From Mauremys mutica (taxonomy: Eukaryota > Chordata > Testudines > Geoemydidae): a DNA stretch of 64,000 nucleotides. The notes under the pieces are model-generated. The model made no database searches and was not told the origin of the DNA. It saw only the letters and a list, made by a program, of their open reading frames with translations. Positions 1-11,254 of the stretch are shown in pieces (within the stretch, counting starts at the first letter, position 1; each line of letters starts with the position of its first letter). Both the position numbers and the translations under genes were made by a program. The DNA lies in the NCBI RefSeq assembly GCF_020497125.1, contig NC_059075.1, forward strand, positions 29,982,003 to 30,046,002. The letters run 5' to 3'.

Positions 1-382
1 ATGACACAACTTTTCCTGCAATATCTTCAGTGCTTATTTCCTCTTTCCATTTTCTCTCCTTCTCTGTCAGAAAATTACAGTACTGATGTAGTAGTCACAC
101 AAACTGGTAACAGTGCCTGCCATTCTAAATGCTGATAGCGAGGAAAGTTAGGGGACAAAAACTGATGATGTGGTTATAAAAAGGGGCAAAAAATCTCAAA
201 ATGAAGAGTGCATTTATTTTGTCAGACATCAGAAGACTCAGGGGTTGAAATGATAGCTGAGGATTTGGGTATTTCACCCACATCCAAGCATATGCTCAGT
301 TTCTTTCTGGTGCATTTGTTGGAAAGAGCTTATGAGTGCTCACAGTAATGCTTTGAGGATAATAATGCTATCTACCTACAGG
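1..382. other. Upstream intergenic DNA, nothing recognised
   Basis: AT-rich sequence without a convincing exon, RNA gene or repeat boundary. It ends at the target duplication of the hAT element that starts at 383. Confidence 0.5.
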
Positions 383-831
383 CAGTGGTGAGCTGGAGCA
401 GGTTCCCACAGGTTCTCAAGAACCGGTTGCTAAAATTAGACCTCCGTGGAGAACCGGTTGTTAAAGGGCAAGGGAGTGGTCTGTGGGCCGGACCATCCTG
501 TTGCTCCCAGGATTCCCAGCTGGGGAGGCTGAGGCTCCCCCGGCCCTTCCCCCGCTTCCCCCCAGCTGCAGCGTGGCCAGCCACCGGCACCAGCTGGGCA
601 GCTCAGCTGAGCTCTGGAGTCTCCTGCTGCCACTTTTTGAATGGCCCAGCGAGGTGTGTGTGTGTGTGGGGGGCTGCTGCAAGCTCCAGGGCTGGCCAGA
701 GAGGAGGGTAGGGGGCAAGTGGGGCAATTGGCCCTACGACAATCTCTCCCTGGCCCCTCCCCCGCTCCCCCCCCTTAAATCAGAACTTTTTATAGGGAAC
801 CGGTTGTTAAGATTTTGGCAGCTCATCACTG
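383..831. mobile_element. Non-autonomous hAT element with 8-bp TSD
   Basis: The ends are inverted: CAGTGGTGAGCTGGAGC at the left and GCAGCTCATCACTG at the right. A perfect 8-bp target duplication CCTACAGG flanks the element at 375-382 and 832-839. An 8-bp duplication with CAG...CTG ends is characteristic of hAT transposons. No transposase is encoded in 449 bp, so it was mobilised in trans. The interior carries three copies of the motif AACCGGTTG(T/C)TAA. Confidence 0.88.
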
Positions 832-1469
832 CCTACAGGACACAGCTTAATGTAAAACTGCATGGAACTAAACAAATGGCATCTATCTAGATTCTTACAG
901 AGTGCTCATTAAAGATAGTCGAAAAAAAGGATGAATTCATGAACATTTTCACAAAAAAACCTGTCCTTTTTCAATCACAATTTTCAAACTTTGAATTTTG
1001 TTTTGCCACTTTTAGTGCTCATCTCCATTGTACCTCAGCACCTTTCAAAATAATGAATTTATGATATTTCTTTTTTTCCCTTTCCCTGTCAACAGGGATC
1101 AATTTCTCTTTCTTTTGATGGTGATATAGTGGGAAAGCAGGCTCAAAGAAATGGGGTTTACATTCTGTTCTGAATATGCTGATGTCTGTAATTATGTGGA
1201 TATCTTCCAAGAATGAGTTCCAAATCTATGGCCACTCACCAAGAAAGTTCTATCTCTGCACATATGAATCTCACTCTAGAGGGTGACAGCACTATTGTTC
1301 CATTGGAATGCAACTGTCATGGATAGTCACAATCACACAGGGTGAGACAGTCCCTCAGGTTACTTCTTCCAAAGCTTTTCATAGGATTGATACAAGGACA
1401 GAAATTGATTTTGACCCAGTTTTTCACAGGATGTTAGTAAGAAAGCGGAGTGCTTTTGGTGATCTGTGG
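832..1469. other. Intergenic DNA, nothing recognised
   Basis: AT-rich single-copy-looking sequence between a hAT element and a MITE fragment. I see no splice-bounded exon or repeat signature. Confidence 0.4.
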
Positions 1470-1612
1470 CTATGTATACATAGCACACCTCTTGTGACAG
1501 TGTGTAGGGTATGTGTAGCTACACACCGCAATGTGGACACAGCCTGCTTTTCACTGTGGTGTGTAGCTACATGCCCCACAGTGATTTACCTCTCTGCCAG
1601 CTGGACACCAGA
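1470..1612 (+). mobile_element. MITE fragment (same family as 36620-37450)
   Basis: The segment around GTGTAGCTACACACCGCAAT and the following GTGGACACAGC...CTTTTCACTGTGG...GTAGCTACAT resembles the right part of the elements at 36620-37450 and 51012-51443. The left terminal repeat is missing, so this is a truncated copy. Class II is inferred from the longer copies. Confidence 0.5.
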
Positions 1613-2032
1613 AACCTATTGCTGGGGAGGGTAACATGATCACTCCTGTAGCTTTCCTTTGCTTCCCTGTCAAAGTCATTTTTCTGCGGGGAAACAAAAA
1701 ATCTGCAGAGGACAAAAATTCTGCTCATGTGCAGTGGTGCAGAATTCTCCCAGGTGTAATTAAAGTGAACAGCATATTTGTTTAAATAGTTACATACAAT
1801 TTAAGTGTGAGAACCCAGGAGCTAAGGTGCATTCAGTATCAGAAGATTCTGTACTCATGGGAAATTTGGAACTAGAAAATCCAGCAGAGCTTGTTATAGG
1901 ATGAGTGTGACATAGGGACTTTCCCCTGTATGTGTGCTTTCACAACCTGTATTTGTTTTAACAATGTTGAATGGTTCAGCAGACACCACATCAAAAGAGG
2001 CAGGACATTCATTACCTTCTGTCTCATATAAA

Positions 2033-2240
2033 GATTGTCCAGTGGTTAGGGCATTAGCCTGGGACCTCAGCAATAGAGATTGAATTTCCTTCTCTGCCAC
2101 AGATTTTTGTGTGACCTAGGGCACGTCACTTAGTCTCTTTGTGCTGCAATTCTCCTTCCAGTGTGTTTGCAATGATACATATATTAAAAGATTGTGAGGC
2201 ACCCAGATATTACAGTAATGGGGGGCCATACAAGTACTTT
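2033..2240 (+). mobile_element. CORE-SINE / MIR-like SINE
   Basis: A tRNA-like 5' part (GTCCAGTGGTTAGGGCATTA, an A-box-like segment) is followed by the CORE-type segment CTCTGCCACAG...TGTGTGACC..GGGCA.GTCACTTAGTCTC. This matches the known plan of MIR/CORE-SINEs in amniotes. The copy is diverged. The tail with an expected CTGTAAAATGG-type end is decayed. Confidence 0.7.
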
Positions 2241-2885
2241 AGATAGATGTATCCATCTACTACTAGCATATAGAGGGATGTTTGAGTAAGCTAATTAGTA
2301 GAGGTGGGCCATAATCAGAACCTTAAACCTGAATCCTTTGGAATGTATTTCTGTCATTGAAATCAGCACATGTGACTGAATACAGGAGGAGTTCTTCTAA
2401 GTAAGGTGGTACCATTTTTACACAGACCTTTTTAGACCTACATTTTTAGACAAGTGATTTGAGTTTCCTCCATTTTGGAGTGCTCAACCTGAGACATCAA
2501 AAAAAAGTCTGATTTTTCAGAACTGCTGAGCACCTGCCTTCTGAGAAGCAGATCCCCTTCATGTGTCTCAAGTTGGGTACCGAAAACAGGCTCTCAAAAT
2601 CACACGCTGCCTCTGGAAATTCAGGCCAAAGATTCCTCATCTACAAGCACTTCCTCCCTTTATGTTGATGTTGCCCCCAGCAATGCAAGATGTAACAGCT
2701 ATGATTAACGTAGCGCTATCCTGAAACTATTGTATTTAATATATAGTTATCGCCTGGAAAGCATGAAAACTTTGTAGTCCATTATATTAAGAAGGGCAAG
2801 ATGATATGGGCCCATCAAATATCCACAGACTTTTGTATGTGGGTGTTCCTGGCTTACTGGGGAGCAGAGAGCAGGTTGAGAACCA
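2241..2885. other. Intergenic DNA with decayed repeat fragments
   Basis: The only suggestion here is a decayed fragment at about 2515-2635 with CTGAGCACCTGCC and CAAGTTGGGTACC. It resembles the sequence near 58680-58780, so it probably belongs to a shared old repeat. No gene is visible. Confidence 0.35.
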
Positions 2886-3500
2886 TTTATGCAGATACCT
2901 AGTCTCTTGAAGTTTGACCTTGTGGGGGAAAAGGGCAGTGACTGGTTTTACCTGTTTTCAGGAGGCTAGAAGTCAAAGCAAGTGTTTTGGTATAAAAGGC
3001 ACAGTTTAACCTGACAGGGGGGAGGTCGTCTTTTTGATTGAATGGCTTAATAGACCTGACCTTTTGTCCAAAAGGAAACTGCATCCTCCTGAAGGATTGG
3101 AAAGAATGGAACCTGCCAGAGTCTCCATAGGACTATTGGGGGGCCTACTGGTAAAGCAATTAGATCCTGTTGTTGCTGTATATTTTCTCTGTATGCTTTT
3201 GTCTTTAAATAAATGTACTCCGCTTTGAAAGGGCTGTTTGGTTCCTGGTAAACACTGTCAATGTACTTGGAGAGAAGACAAAGAGCAGGGGTTGGACGTT
3301 TACCAAAGCTGCTTGGGGAGAATCAGAGTGAAGGCAAGGAGGCTGGAAGTCTAACCTCCTGGTTGGGGGGGGGGGGTAGGACATGGGTCCCATCCCAGTG
3401 ACAGGTGATAGCTAGAGGCTTGAGACGGCGTTCCTTGAACATACTTCGGAGGGTGTCATAGGTGCAGTTACCTTGAAACTGTGACACAATCTGAGAAATG
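2886..3500 (+). repeat. Possible LTR-like fragment (TATA box and AATAAA)
   Basis: A TATA box TATAAAAGG at 2991 is followed about 215 bp later by AATAAA at 3208, then a GT-rich stretch and a run of G at about 3365-3376. This spacing is what the U3-R-U5 layout of a retrotransposon LTR would give. I could not find TG...CA boundaries or a target duplication, so this is a weak candidate. A diverged promoter or chance is the alternative. Confidence 0.3.
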
Positions 3501-5985
3501 GAATGAAGCATGAACTCCTTTAGCTCCCCAAGCTTGTTTAGCTTGAGCTGATCTCCCTGTGTCTGACTTTAGCTCTGTCATTATTTCCTTCAAAACTATG
3601 GGAACGTCAGTGAAGTCCCCTCTTATTTTTTATTCAGAAAAAATGGACTTTGCTTCTTTGAGTAACTAAGATCATCCATTCCCTGGATAATTTTGCTGTA
3701 AAAATGTAACCAGAACTAGCTCTTAAGTCTTTTCAAAGGTGCTGGATGTCCAAGGGGACCAGGATCATCCTGTCTGACCTCTGCATGGATTCGCAAGATA
3801 AGCAGTTTTGCATTTCTGCCACTTTGACCCATCTGCCAAAATCTTGTCTTGCTGATTTTACAAGGTCAGACTCACCACGTTGCTTCATCAACCATGTGAT
3901 TTTTCTACCCTTCTCACATTGCATCTGACTTTGCTTTCAGAGTTTCATTTCCTCTTTTTATTTTGTTAAACACAAGTTATTGCAGGCCCCTAACAAAGGG
4001 ATGACAACTCTGAAGGGCGCTCAAAACAAGTCAGGACAGACTAATACAATGTGAATATTTCTGCAGCTCAGGACTGGTTTTAGGCAATAATTTAGCCAAA
4101 GCACCCAACTTAACAACACTGTGATCCTGCCAAGACAGTTTGTTGACTTCAGGGCAGGATGAAAGGCGTAGCTTGTGGGTGGCTAGGAAGGAAATCTTTC
4201 CAATTTTAAGGAGGAGTTGGGGTGGATAAGATTGTCTTTAACCCCACCTATTTAGGCAATGTGTTGGTATTTTTGCTATGTATATATGCAAATAGGCTTA
4301 TGCAGTCCATCACCTTCATGCTACCTTCAATTTTTTTGTCCTGTAATAAATGACAGCAGAAACAAACCTATAGTCATTTTAACAGTATAAAATTAGTTGC
4401 TGAATAGGCACATTCGTCTAGATTAAGTTAGGTTGAACTGCTATGGTCTGGGCTCTGAACTGTCCCAGGGGTCCTGTTATTGAATCAAATCAGAAAAGAC
4501 TAATTTTAGTAGATAACATGCTTTTTAAGCAATGACATCAGCACAGTTTCAATGGTCATAATTTTGTACCATTTTCCTGTTTGAAAATATTTAGTGACAA
4601 TTTTCCCAACAAGTAAACAGGAAATATTTTTTTATAGAAAGTCCCTGTAGGGTTTAAAAGGTACAGTCTCTAGAAAATTTTCTTTATAGATTGGCAAACT
4701 CACTAACTTCATACGCTACTTTTTCAATTCATTCTATTAATGGTGTAAGCTAAGCATTTGGTTCAGTAAGAGCTATGTTTGATTTGTGGCTCATGTCAGT
4801 CTCCCCCAGACTGAGAGGCTTCATATAGATAATCCCTGACCCATGGGAGGGTTGCTGAGGTAGAGCATACTTAACCTCAGGTTTGATATGTTTTTATAGC
4901 AGCCCTTCTAGTTGATTAAAAACAGCATTGATGGGTTCCCAATCCAGTTGTCCTTAGCTGTAAGGGTAGTGAGTTGGTACCATAACTATGTGTATGTTAG
5001 AAAATCTTCAAGGCTACACCAGAAATGTGGAAGACTTCTTTTGCGGAGAGGTGGCAAACTATGCCATTATCAGTCTCCAAAGCGTCAGCCCAACCTTGCA
5101 CTATAGAGCTGGGATGCAGAAGTGAGAATTCTGTTGGAACGATATTTTCAGAAAAGGAGAATTTCAGGTAAGTTATATAACTTACCACACATGACAGTGT
5201 ACAATACCACACATGACAGTGTAGGACTTTCCATCTTGTGTTTACTGAAACCTCATATGAAAGCCGCAGATAAGGGCTTTTTGGCTTTTAAGAGCAGATG
5301 CATGTTGTGAGTAATTCAGTTCTGCTTTGATCAGAAGTTTCAGAGTTTTCTAGCCAATTAGTAATTCACAGTTCTCAGTTCTCAAATAATCTCTGGCAAC
5401 ATTGGTCTGGTGGAAATGCACCCAAATGTACCAGGAGTTTGTCATTTGATGTCTGGGTGACAGCTGTGTTTGCTTTCCAGAATTGTCACAGCACTATCAG
5501 AATGTTTTACATGTATGATATTCTTCCCCACTGACACACACACACTCCCCATTCTCTCTCTCTCTCCCTTCCCCCACTCAAAACAGAATTTTTCTCCCCA
5601 ACCTGCCAACAGATGCACCTGTTTCATTGCTCCCCTTCCACTAGGTGGTGATGGTCATGCTAGATTGTTAGCTCTCTTCCCTATCCCTTGTTAGATCTTT
5701 TAATTATTACACTGCTGCCTAAACGTAGCTAAACCTATTTGGAGCAATTCTAGCAAGAGTCACATTTAAGTTTTTCATTCATCCTGGGAAAGGGTTTCAA
5801 ATATTTATTATTCTCATGCACAAAACCATCAAACTTCTTTTGTTTTCTGCTGCTGTCTAACCCATGGATACAGGATCACACAACTATGATAGAATAGTTG
5901 ATGTTTGACTCTCAAATCTCTCCCTCTCCCTCTATTAACTTCAGTCTAATGTCTCCAGTGCTGTCTTGTGTATCTCATCCTGATT
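3501..5985. other. Intergenic DNA, little recognised
   Basis: AT-rich sequence with no supported gene. It contains a short tandem duplication at 5183-5223 (annotated separately) and simple CA and TC tracts near 5538-5570. Confidence 0.4.
5183..5223. repeat. 19-bp perfect direct duplication
   Basis: TACCACACATGACAGTGTA occurs at 5183-5201 and again at 5205-5223, a period of 22 bp. It looks like a recent local slippage duplication. Confidence 0.85.
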
Positions 5986-5993
5986 ATCATGAT

Positions 5994-6474
5994 TAGGGTG
6001 ACAATATTTTCCCAAAGGGAAAATGGGACACCCCATGGGGCTGACCCAAGGCCTCCCCTCTAATCCCCCCCCCCAGCAAAGGCCGGCCCAAGCTCCCCTG
6101 TGGCCTGCCCGCGTGGGACCAGCCTAAGACATGCCTCTCTCCACCTCACACGGGGCAGACCAATGCCCCCTGCTGCCTGCCCATGTGGGGCCAACCAGAG
6201 CCCTCCCCTTTTCCCACTATTGCCCAGGGCCAGTTCCAGACGTCCTGCCACCTGCCTATGTGGGACTGGGCCAGGCAGCCCGAGCCACTGTCCTGAGCCC
6301 TCCCTCCCGTGCAGGGCTGGCATTGCTGCTTGCCCCCCCCCACATTCCTTTGCACCCCACTAGGGGTCACACCCCACTTTTTTGGCAAAACTGGGCATTT
6401 GTCCAGTTTGCTCTTGCTAACTGATCAGTTGACAAGACTGGGACAAGGCCAAAATGGGACGTGTGGTCACCCTC
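5994..6474. mobile_element. Probable hAT-type element, TAGGGTGAC ends
   Basis: The inverted ends are TAGGGTGAC at the left and GTCACCCTC at the right. The flanks ATCATGAT (5986-5993) and ATCATAAT (6475-6482) form an 8-bp target duplication with one mismatch. The C-rich interior encodes nothing convincing, so this is a non-autonomous copy. Confidence 0.68.
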
Positions 6475-6544
6475 ATCATAATCCCAGTTCAGACATGGCA
6501 AAATTGCACACTCTCTTTCCTCTCAAATCCTCACCTCAGCGTCA

Positions 6545-6642
6545 TCGACAAGATTCTGTGGCCTGCGTTGTGCATGAGGTCAGACTAGATGATCATAATG
6601 GTCCCTTCTGACCTTAAAGTCTATGATTCTATGATTCTATTA
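6545..6642 (+). mobile_element. CR1 LINE 3' tail
   Basis: GACTAGATGATCATAATGG, CCCTTCTGACCTTAAAG and the terminal repeat ATTCTATGATTCTAT are the classic 3' end of chicken-repeat-1 LINEs in sauropsids. The copy is strongly 5'-truncated. Confidence 0.88.
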
Positions 6643-6654
6643 ATTCCATCATCT

Positions 6655-7385
6655 CTTTTACCAAGCTTGCACCTTCGGTGTGTAATTGGACTCTTCCTCT
6701 TTCCTTCTCCAAAAGTCAATCTATTGCCAAATCTTTCCATCTCCAAATTCTATCCTTTACTGCTCCATTCTTACCACAAAGTCCTGTCCATGCCTTAGTC
6801 CCTTCTTGCCTGGACTACACAAATCTCCTCAGTGGCATTCTTGATTCTCTCCTCACTCTCTTTTAGTCTCATGAAGACTTTTCTCTTAAGATTGATCTAC
6901 TTCTCCTACACTCTACTGATGTTTCTCACTTGGCTTCCTCTCATCTGCTGCATCAGATCCAAACATCTTGTTTTTCCCTTTAAGCTCTGCACAACTGCTT
7001 CTCTTCTCTCCTTTTTTCTTACTCCTTGCTCTGCCTATGTCTGTCCCAAGCTTGCCTGCCTACTCAGACCTTTTACATTTTTCTCCCACTTTTGTCTTCT
7101 CACTGTCATTACCATGGTCATTACACTTGAAACCCTCTCTGTATCCAAACACCCCACTCACTCCACCGAAGAAGCCTCTTAATGTTAACTCCATCAGAGA
7201 AAGAAGTGTATTAAATGAAAAAAATCTGCACCACTTTGATCAGTGATATTATGCATCTGATCTAAGTATATAAAGATTAGGCTAAGCTCACTGGGGCAGA
7301 GGTCTTGTCTTCTATATTTTGCACATTGCTGAGCATCGCATAACACGAGTTTTTAACTATGTAGCCGTTAGCTCCATTGGAAGTA
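6655..7385 (+). mobile_element. Degenerate L2-like LINE, 3' part
   Basis: Conceptual translation with frameshifts resembles the C-terminal part of L2-type ORF2. It gives CLDYTNLLSGILDSL, then a segment with SHLASSHLLHQIQT corresponding to the usual HW-LP region. The 3' part at about 7295-7360 (CTCACTGGGGCAGAGGTCTTG) matches a common tail of reptile LINEs. Stop codons and shifts make it non-functional. The family assignment is from remembered motif order, not from an alignment. Confidence 0.5.
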
Positions 7386-8105
7386 ACACACCTAAATCCC
7401 AGCATGCTTACCTGGTGTAACCCAAGTACAACAGAGAAACAATATGAAAAAGACCCTTGGACTTGAAATTATTGGGTTAAGCAAGCACTCAACAGACACT
7501 AGAGCCAGAGGATATAGCTCAAGATACAAACCATAACTCTTGTAGTGTAAATTAAGATCAAAATAACTTTTTCTGTTAGAAAATAGTGTTGACCTATGAG
7601 ACACAATCAATTGTAACAGTGTAGCCATAAGTTTGGGAGAAATGTGTCTGCTTGCCAAAGATATCAGCATCCAAAAAAGGATGATCTCCAACATTGGTTA
7701 ACCATGACCTTTTAAACCTAAGATCAGGTGATAGGTTGAGACAGTTCAACCATACACATTCCTCATTTTTTCTAACAAATTTCTGCCAAGGTCATAGCAG
7801 AATTATGTAATTAAAATTAGTTTTCTTGTATTCATGTTAATGGGTACTACAATGATCACAGATGGAGTCTGAAACAAAGATAACATATCTTCTTGAAAAG
7901 GGGAAGGGTGAATTTAAAGGCTACTGTACTTCAAAAGGGAAAATGGGCTTGTGGTGATTTATGCTTTTTTGATGCAAAAAAGAATGAGCTTTTTAAAGTG
8001 TTTTTTCCATTAGAAATTCTGGTCTTGTGTAATTTAGACTCTATTGGAGCAAGAAACCTAGTGAATAGCTATTATAATTGAGAAGGCAAGGGAATCTTAT
8101 CCCTA
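7386..8105. other. Intergenic DNA, nothing recognised
   Basis: AT-rich, with no exon signatures or repeat boundaries that I can support. Confidence 0.4.
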
Positions 8106-8107
8106 AT

Positions 8108-8335
8108 CTACATAGACCAGGTCTACATTAGAAATTTTTCCTTGTATAACAATGTCAGTTGGTAATGTGAATTTCAATGACATTTTTATACTGGCAAAAG
8201 GCCTAGTGTACACAGCTATATTTCAAAAATGTGCTTTTTCTCATAACTTATTTTGTTTGGGGAGCTGATATAAGCGATGCTGGCAAAAGCACATTTTTTC
8301 TGCTAGAAGTTGTCTACATTAAGATGGTTGCCAGT
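8108..8335. mobile_element. Harbinger-like MITE, decayed
   Basis: The left end CAGGTCTACATTAGAAATTT resembles the GGYYTTGTCTACAYT-type ends of the better preserved elements at 26419, 29180 and 57688. The right end is a decayed GTTGTCTACATTAAG. Internal TATACTGGCAAAAG is also shared with the family. A further fragment of the same kind lies at about 8565-8720. Confidence 0.45.
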
Positions 8336-8939
8336 ATAGCTATATATATATATTTTGTAAAAGTTGAAAGTTTTCTGGTATTTTTTGTTTTAATTTCTTA
8401 ACACTTATTTAATTGAAGTGACTAATATTTTGGAAAATAACTTCTTTGTTAAAGATTCAAAGCTGCAACCCTTACATTGACTCAGCAAAGTTATAAGGTC
8501 TACAAACAGTTTTTGTACTAATTTAGCTATTTCAGTCTGGGATGTGATTTTATACTTATTTTTAAACTGAAATAGCTTTTATTGGTATAAAGATGCTTAT
8601 ACTGGTATATCTAATGGGAACAAGCTATACTGGAAAACAGTTGCCTATGGGATTATGCTCACAGGGAAATGTACCAACATAATTATATTGCTATATGATA
8701 ACAGGGGACAATCTTATTCCTGAACAATGGCACCTTTTTCTGGGTTAGGTTATACGGCTTCCAAAGCAACAAACTAAAATTGAAAAAGGCACTTAATAAT
8801 TCTCCATGTGGATATTATTCTAAGGCTACAACTACAGCAATAGAATTATAACAATGCCACTAAATTTAACCTGTCAAAAAAACCCTATAATATTTAACAC
8901 TTATACATCACTTCAAAGTGCTTTACAGACACGTTGTGG

Positions 8940-9242
8940 TAGGATGACAACCCAATCCCTTATTTTTAAGGGACACACCCTTATTTCATTGTTTTTGTCC
9001 CTTAGGGTGACCACTTGTCCCTTATTTTATGATGTACTAAATGTATTAAACTTATAAGTACAAATCTAAAATTAAATAGCTTATGCTAATTGCACTGTAT
9101 ACTTGTAGAATTGTACACAAGAGAAATATATACTATGCTAAGGGAAATGGCATTTCCCTAAAATATTCCTTAAAATAAAGTGGTGTCCCTCAATTTGCAT
9201 GTGGTTTTGCCGTTATTTCCACCCAACAACGATGGTCACCTC
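8940..9242. mobile_element. Possible hAT-like element with GGTGAC ends
   Basis: TAGGATGACAACCCAATCCC at about 8939 and TAGGGTGACCACTTGTCCC at 9003 both resemble the left terminus of the element at 5994. ATGGTCACCTC near 9242 would be a matching right end. No target duplication was found, so boundaries are tentative. Two overlapping copies are possible. Confidence 0.35.
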
Positions 9243-9354
9243 AGGGGTGGGCTGTAGCCTAGATCTTACCCAGGTTGCGTTCTCAGTGGGGCACGCACAA
9301 CCATCTCGTGCCAAACTGTGCCGATCCCTTATATTTCACACTGAACACCCCAGC

Positions 9355-9379
9355 ACTACGACTCCCAGCATGCATTGCA
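9355..9379 (+). promoter_or_regulatory. ZNF143/SBS-like motif (+)
   Basis: ACTACGACTCCCAGCATGC closely matches the long vertebrate promoter motif ACTACAATTCCCAGCATGC bound by ZNF143 (with THAP11/HCF1). The match includes the TGC(A)TTGC extension. Confidence 0.75.
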
Positions 9380-9411
9380 CCGAGGGCCGTTGGCTTTGCT
9401 GCCGGAGGCAG

Positions 9412-9436
9412 AGCACAGCATTCTGGGAAGTGTAGT
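9412..9436 (-). promoter_or_regulatory. ZNF143/SBS-like motif (-)
   Basis: Read on the minus strand it is ACTACACTTCCCAGAATGC followed by TGTGCT, a second strong match to the SBS2-type motif. It faces the copy at 9355-9379 with a 32-bp gap. Confidence 0.75.
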
Positions 9437-9478
9437 GTCCATTTGGAAGGCCTCGGGCTGCGCCTCTGCACTGACAGG

Positions 9479-9483
9479 ATTGG
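9479..9483 (-). promoter_or_regulatory. Inverted CCAAT box
   Basis: ATTGG in the context GGATTGGCC is a good NF-Y type site on the minus strand. It lies just upstream of the proposed LGMN exon 1. Confidence 0.6.
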
Positions 9484-9499
9484 CCGATGGCGCCGCCAC

Positions 9500-9629
9500 T
9501 CACCCGTCTCCCCGCCCAGTCTGAGGCCGGCTGGCTCTATACAGTCCCCCCCGGCCGTCAGCCGCAAATCACAGCAGCCGAGGTGCGTGTGAGGAGACAG
9601 GGGCGATTCCCGCCTAGTACCCGGTCTGG
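9500..9629 (+). other. LGMN: Proposed LGMN non-coding exon 1
   Basis: The exon is inferred to start somewhere in the CpG island and to end at 9629, where TCTGG is followed by the strong donor GTAAGAG. Legumain genes of other vertebrates have an untranslated first exon, and the exon bearing the ATG here begins with a splice acceptor, so an upstream exon must exist. An alternative donor (GAG/GTGCGT) lies near 9580. The 5' boundary is a guess. Confidence 0.5.
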
Positions 9630-9929
9630 GTAAGAGCCGGCCCGGAGGGAGGCCGCGCTGCCTGGGCGGGCGAAGGGAAAGCAGCCTGGGCACGCAGGGC
9701 GGGGCGGCGGGGAGCCCTTCTGGGGATCGGGGGGAAGAAATGGCTGTAGGGGTGAGAGCGGGAGGGGGATGAGGGACCTCGCCCTGCTGGGAGTCTGGGC
9801 ACCAGCGGGCAGGGGCGCGCCGGGGATCGGGGCACTGAAGTGGGAAAGGGACCGAGCAAAGCTCCGGCCTGTCTGGTCATCGCAGCCCGCGGGGGGCAGT
9901 GGGTACAGGTGCGTTGTTGGGGGGACGAT

Positions 9930-10470
9930 GGGCTTTCCTCAGCTCGCTGTGGACCTCGACCTCCACAGAGAGTCGGTAGGGGATGGGGGTAATGGCTCAT
10001 TCCCACTAATACTGTGCCAAGACCCCTTAAAATCAACAGGCTACAGCTTGTAGCCGTTGACCCACCAGCCAAGGAGTTTTATTCAAGTATATGAGGGGCT
10101 AAGAGTAATTTTCCCCTTGTTAATTCATGGGTGTCCATTTCAGTATCCAGCCTGTGGTAGTGGTAGTGGGGTAAAACAAACCCACGAAACAAGAAGGCAT
10201 TACAAGTTTTAAGTAGAGAAACATTTGATCAGCTACAAAATCCAGGTGCAGCAGTTCATACTGAGATAAGGAAATGGTAAGCAGGAACGGAAACAAAACT
10301 GCACCTGTGACTTTCTTAAGGAAACTTTTGCAGGAGAGAGTATTGTGGGGAAGTCACTTAGGAGCCTGTAAGTGGTCAGTATCATTAGTAATAAATTCAT
10401 ACAACATATTGAGCACCGCTGACAGACTTAAACCAAATCCACTTGATGTCTATTTGTTTCCAATAGCACC
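9930..10470. other. LGMN intron 1, 5' part
   Basis: Transitional GC-rich then AT-rich sequence downstream of the CpG island, with no further exon or repeat that I can support. Confidence 0.4.
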
Positions 10471-10474
10471 CATA

Positions 10475-10845
10475 ATGTGCTAGGCATTGAATAAACAAAG
10501 GAAGCCATAGTCCCTGCACAATCTAAAAGTAGATGCAAGTGTAGAGGAAAATGTACAATTTATAAAGTGGTCAAACTGAGGAATAGCTTCAGCTTGAGTA
10601 TTTGTTTGTTAAACATAAGGACTATCACCAGTTGCACCTCAGTCTAGTGGTTATTAGTCAGTTTCTCTTCTCACACTTCACATTCAGCTGTGCTGATGAA
10701 CAACTTGGAAAGAGGTACTGACTTTGAAGAGCAGTTCAGGAAAAGCATTCCATGCATAAAGGGAAGGGCATAGAAGAAAGTGTGAACATTTTTGTGGGAG
10801 AAGCTGTCTCTTACTGTCTGGCATGCACAGATTTGGTCCTCTAGG
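10475..10845 (-). mobile_element. Old LINE-tail repeat, minus strand
   Basis: ATGTGCTAGGCATTGAATAA and GTCCCTGCACAATCTAAAAG match the same repeat as 33242-34340 and 49000-49520 (consensus-like GTGCTAGGCGCTGTACAAA, then GTCCCTGCC..AAAG). It appears to be the reverse complement of the tail seen at about 7295-7360. The right side is interrupted by the hAT at 10847. Confidence 0.5.
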
Positions 10846-10846
10846 A

Positions 10847-11254
10847 CTGTGGTTCTCAACCAGGGGTTACACGGACCCTTGGGAATATGCAGAGGTCTTC
10901 CAGGGGCTATATTAACTCATCTAGATATTTGCCTAGGTTTATAACAGGCTACATAAATGCATTAAGGAAGTCAGTACAAAGTAAAGTTTCATATAGACAA
11001 TGATGTGTTTATACTTCTCTATATACTATACACTGAAATGTAAGTACAATAGTTATATTCCAATTGATTTTATAATTATATGGTAAAAAGAACAAGTAAG
11101 CAATTTTTCAATAATAGTGTGCTGAGACTTTTCTTGGTATTTTTGTCTGATTTTGTAAGCAAGTAGTTTTTAAGTGAGGTAAAACTTGCGGATATGCAAG
11201 ACAAATCAGTCTCCTGAAAGGGGTACAGTAGTCTGGAAAGGTTGAGAGCCACTG
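10847..11254. mobile_element. hAT element with perfect 8-bp TSD
   Basis: The ends CTGTGGTTCTCAACC and GGTTGAGAGCCACTG are inverted. The duplication CTCTAGGA is perfect at 10839-10846 and 11255-11262. The first bases are CTG rather than CAG, a single decay change. The interior is AT-rich and non-coding. It belongs to the group with CAGTGGTTCTCAACC-like ends and a central TA in the target. Confidence 0.9.

Larger units (their letters stand above)
9340..9900 (+). promoter_or_regulatory. LGMN: CpG-island promoter of LGMN
   Basis: A local rise in GC and CpG content, unlike the AT-rich flanks, contains two inverted ZNF143/SBS-like motifs (9355-9379 and 9412-9436), an inverted CCAAT box (ATTGG, 9479-9483), GATGGCG at about 9486 and CCCGCCC near 9510. 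It lies about 7.4 kb upstream of the exon carrying the start codon. It fits a TATA-less housekeeping promoter driving LGMN rightwards. The exact start site cannot be read from the sequence. Confidence 0.75.

Noticed and set aside
9614..10072. Minus-strand open frame of 152 residues over the CpG island
   Set aside because: Typical spurious frame of GC-rich promoter DNA. No splice logic or recognisable protein.
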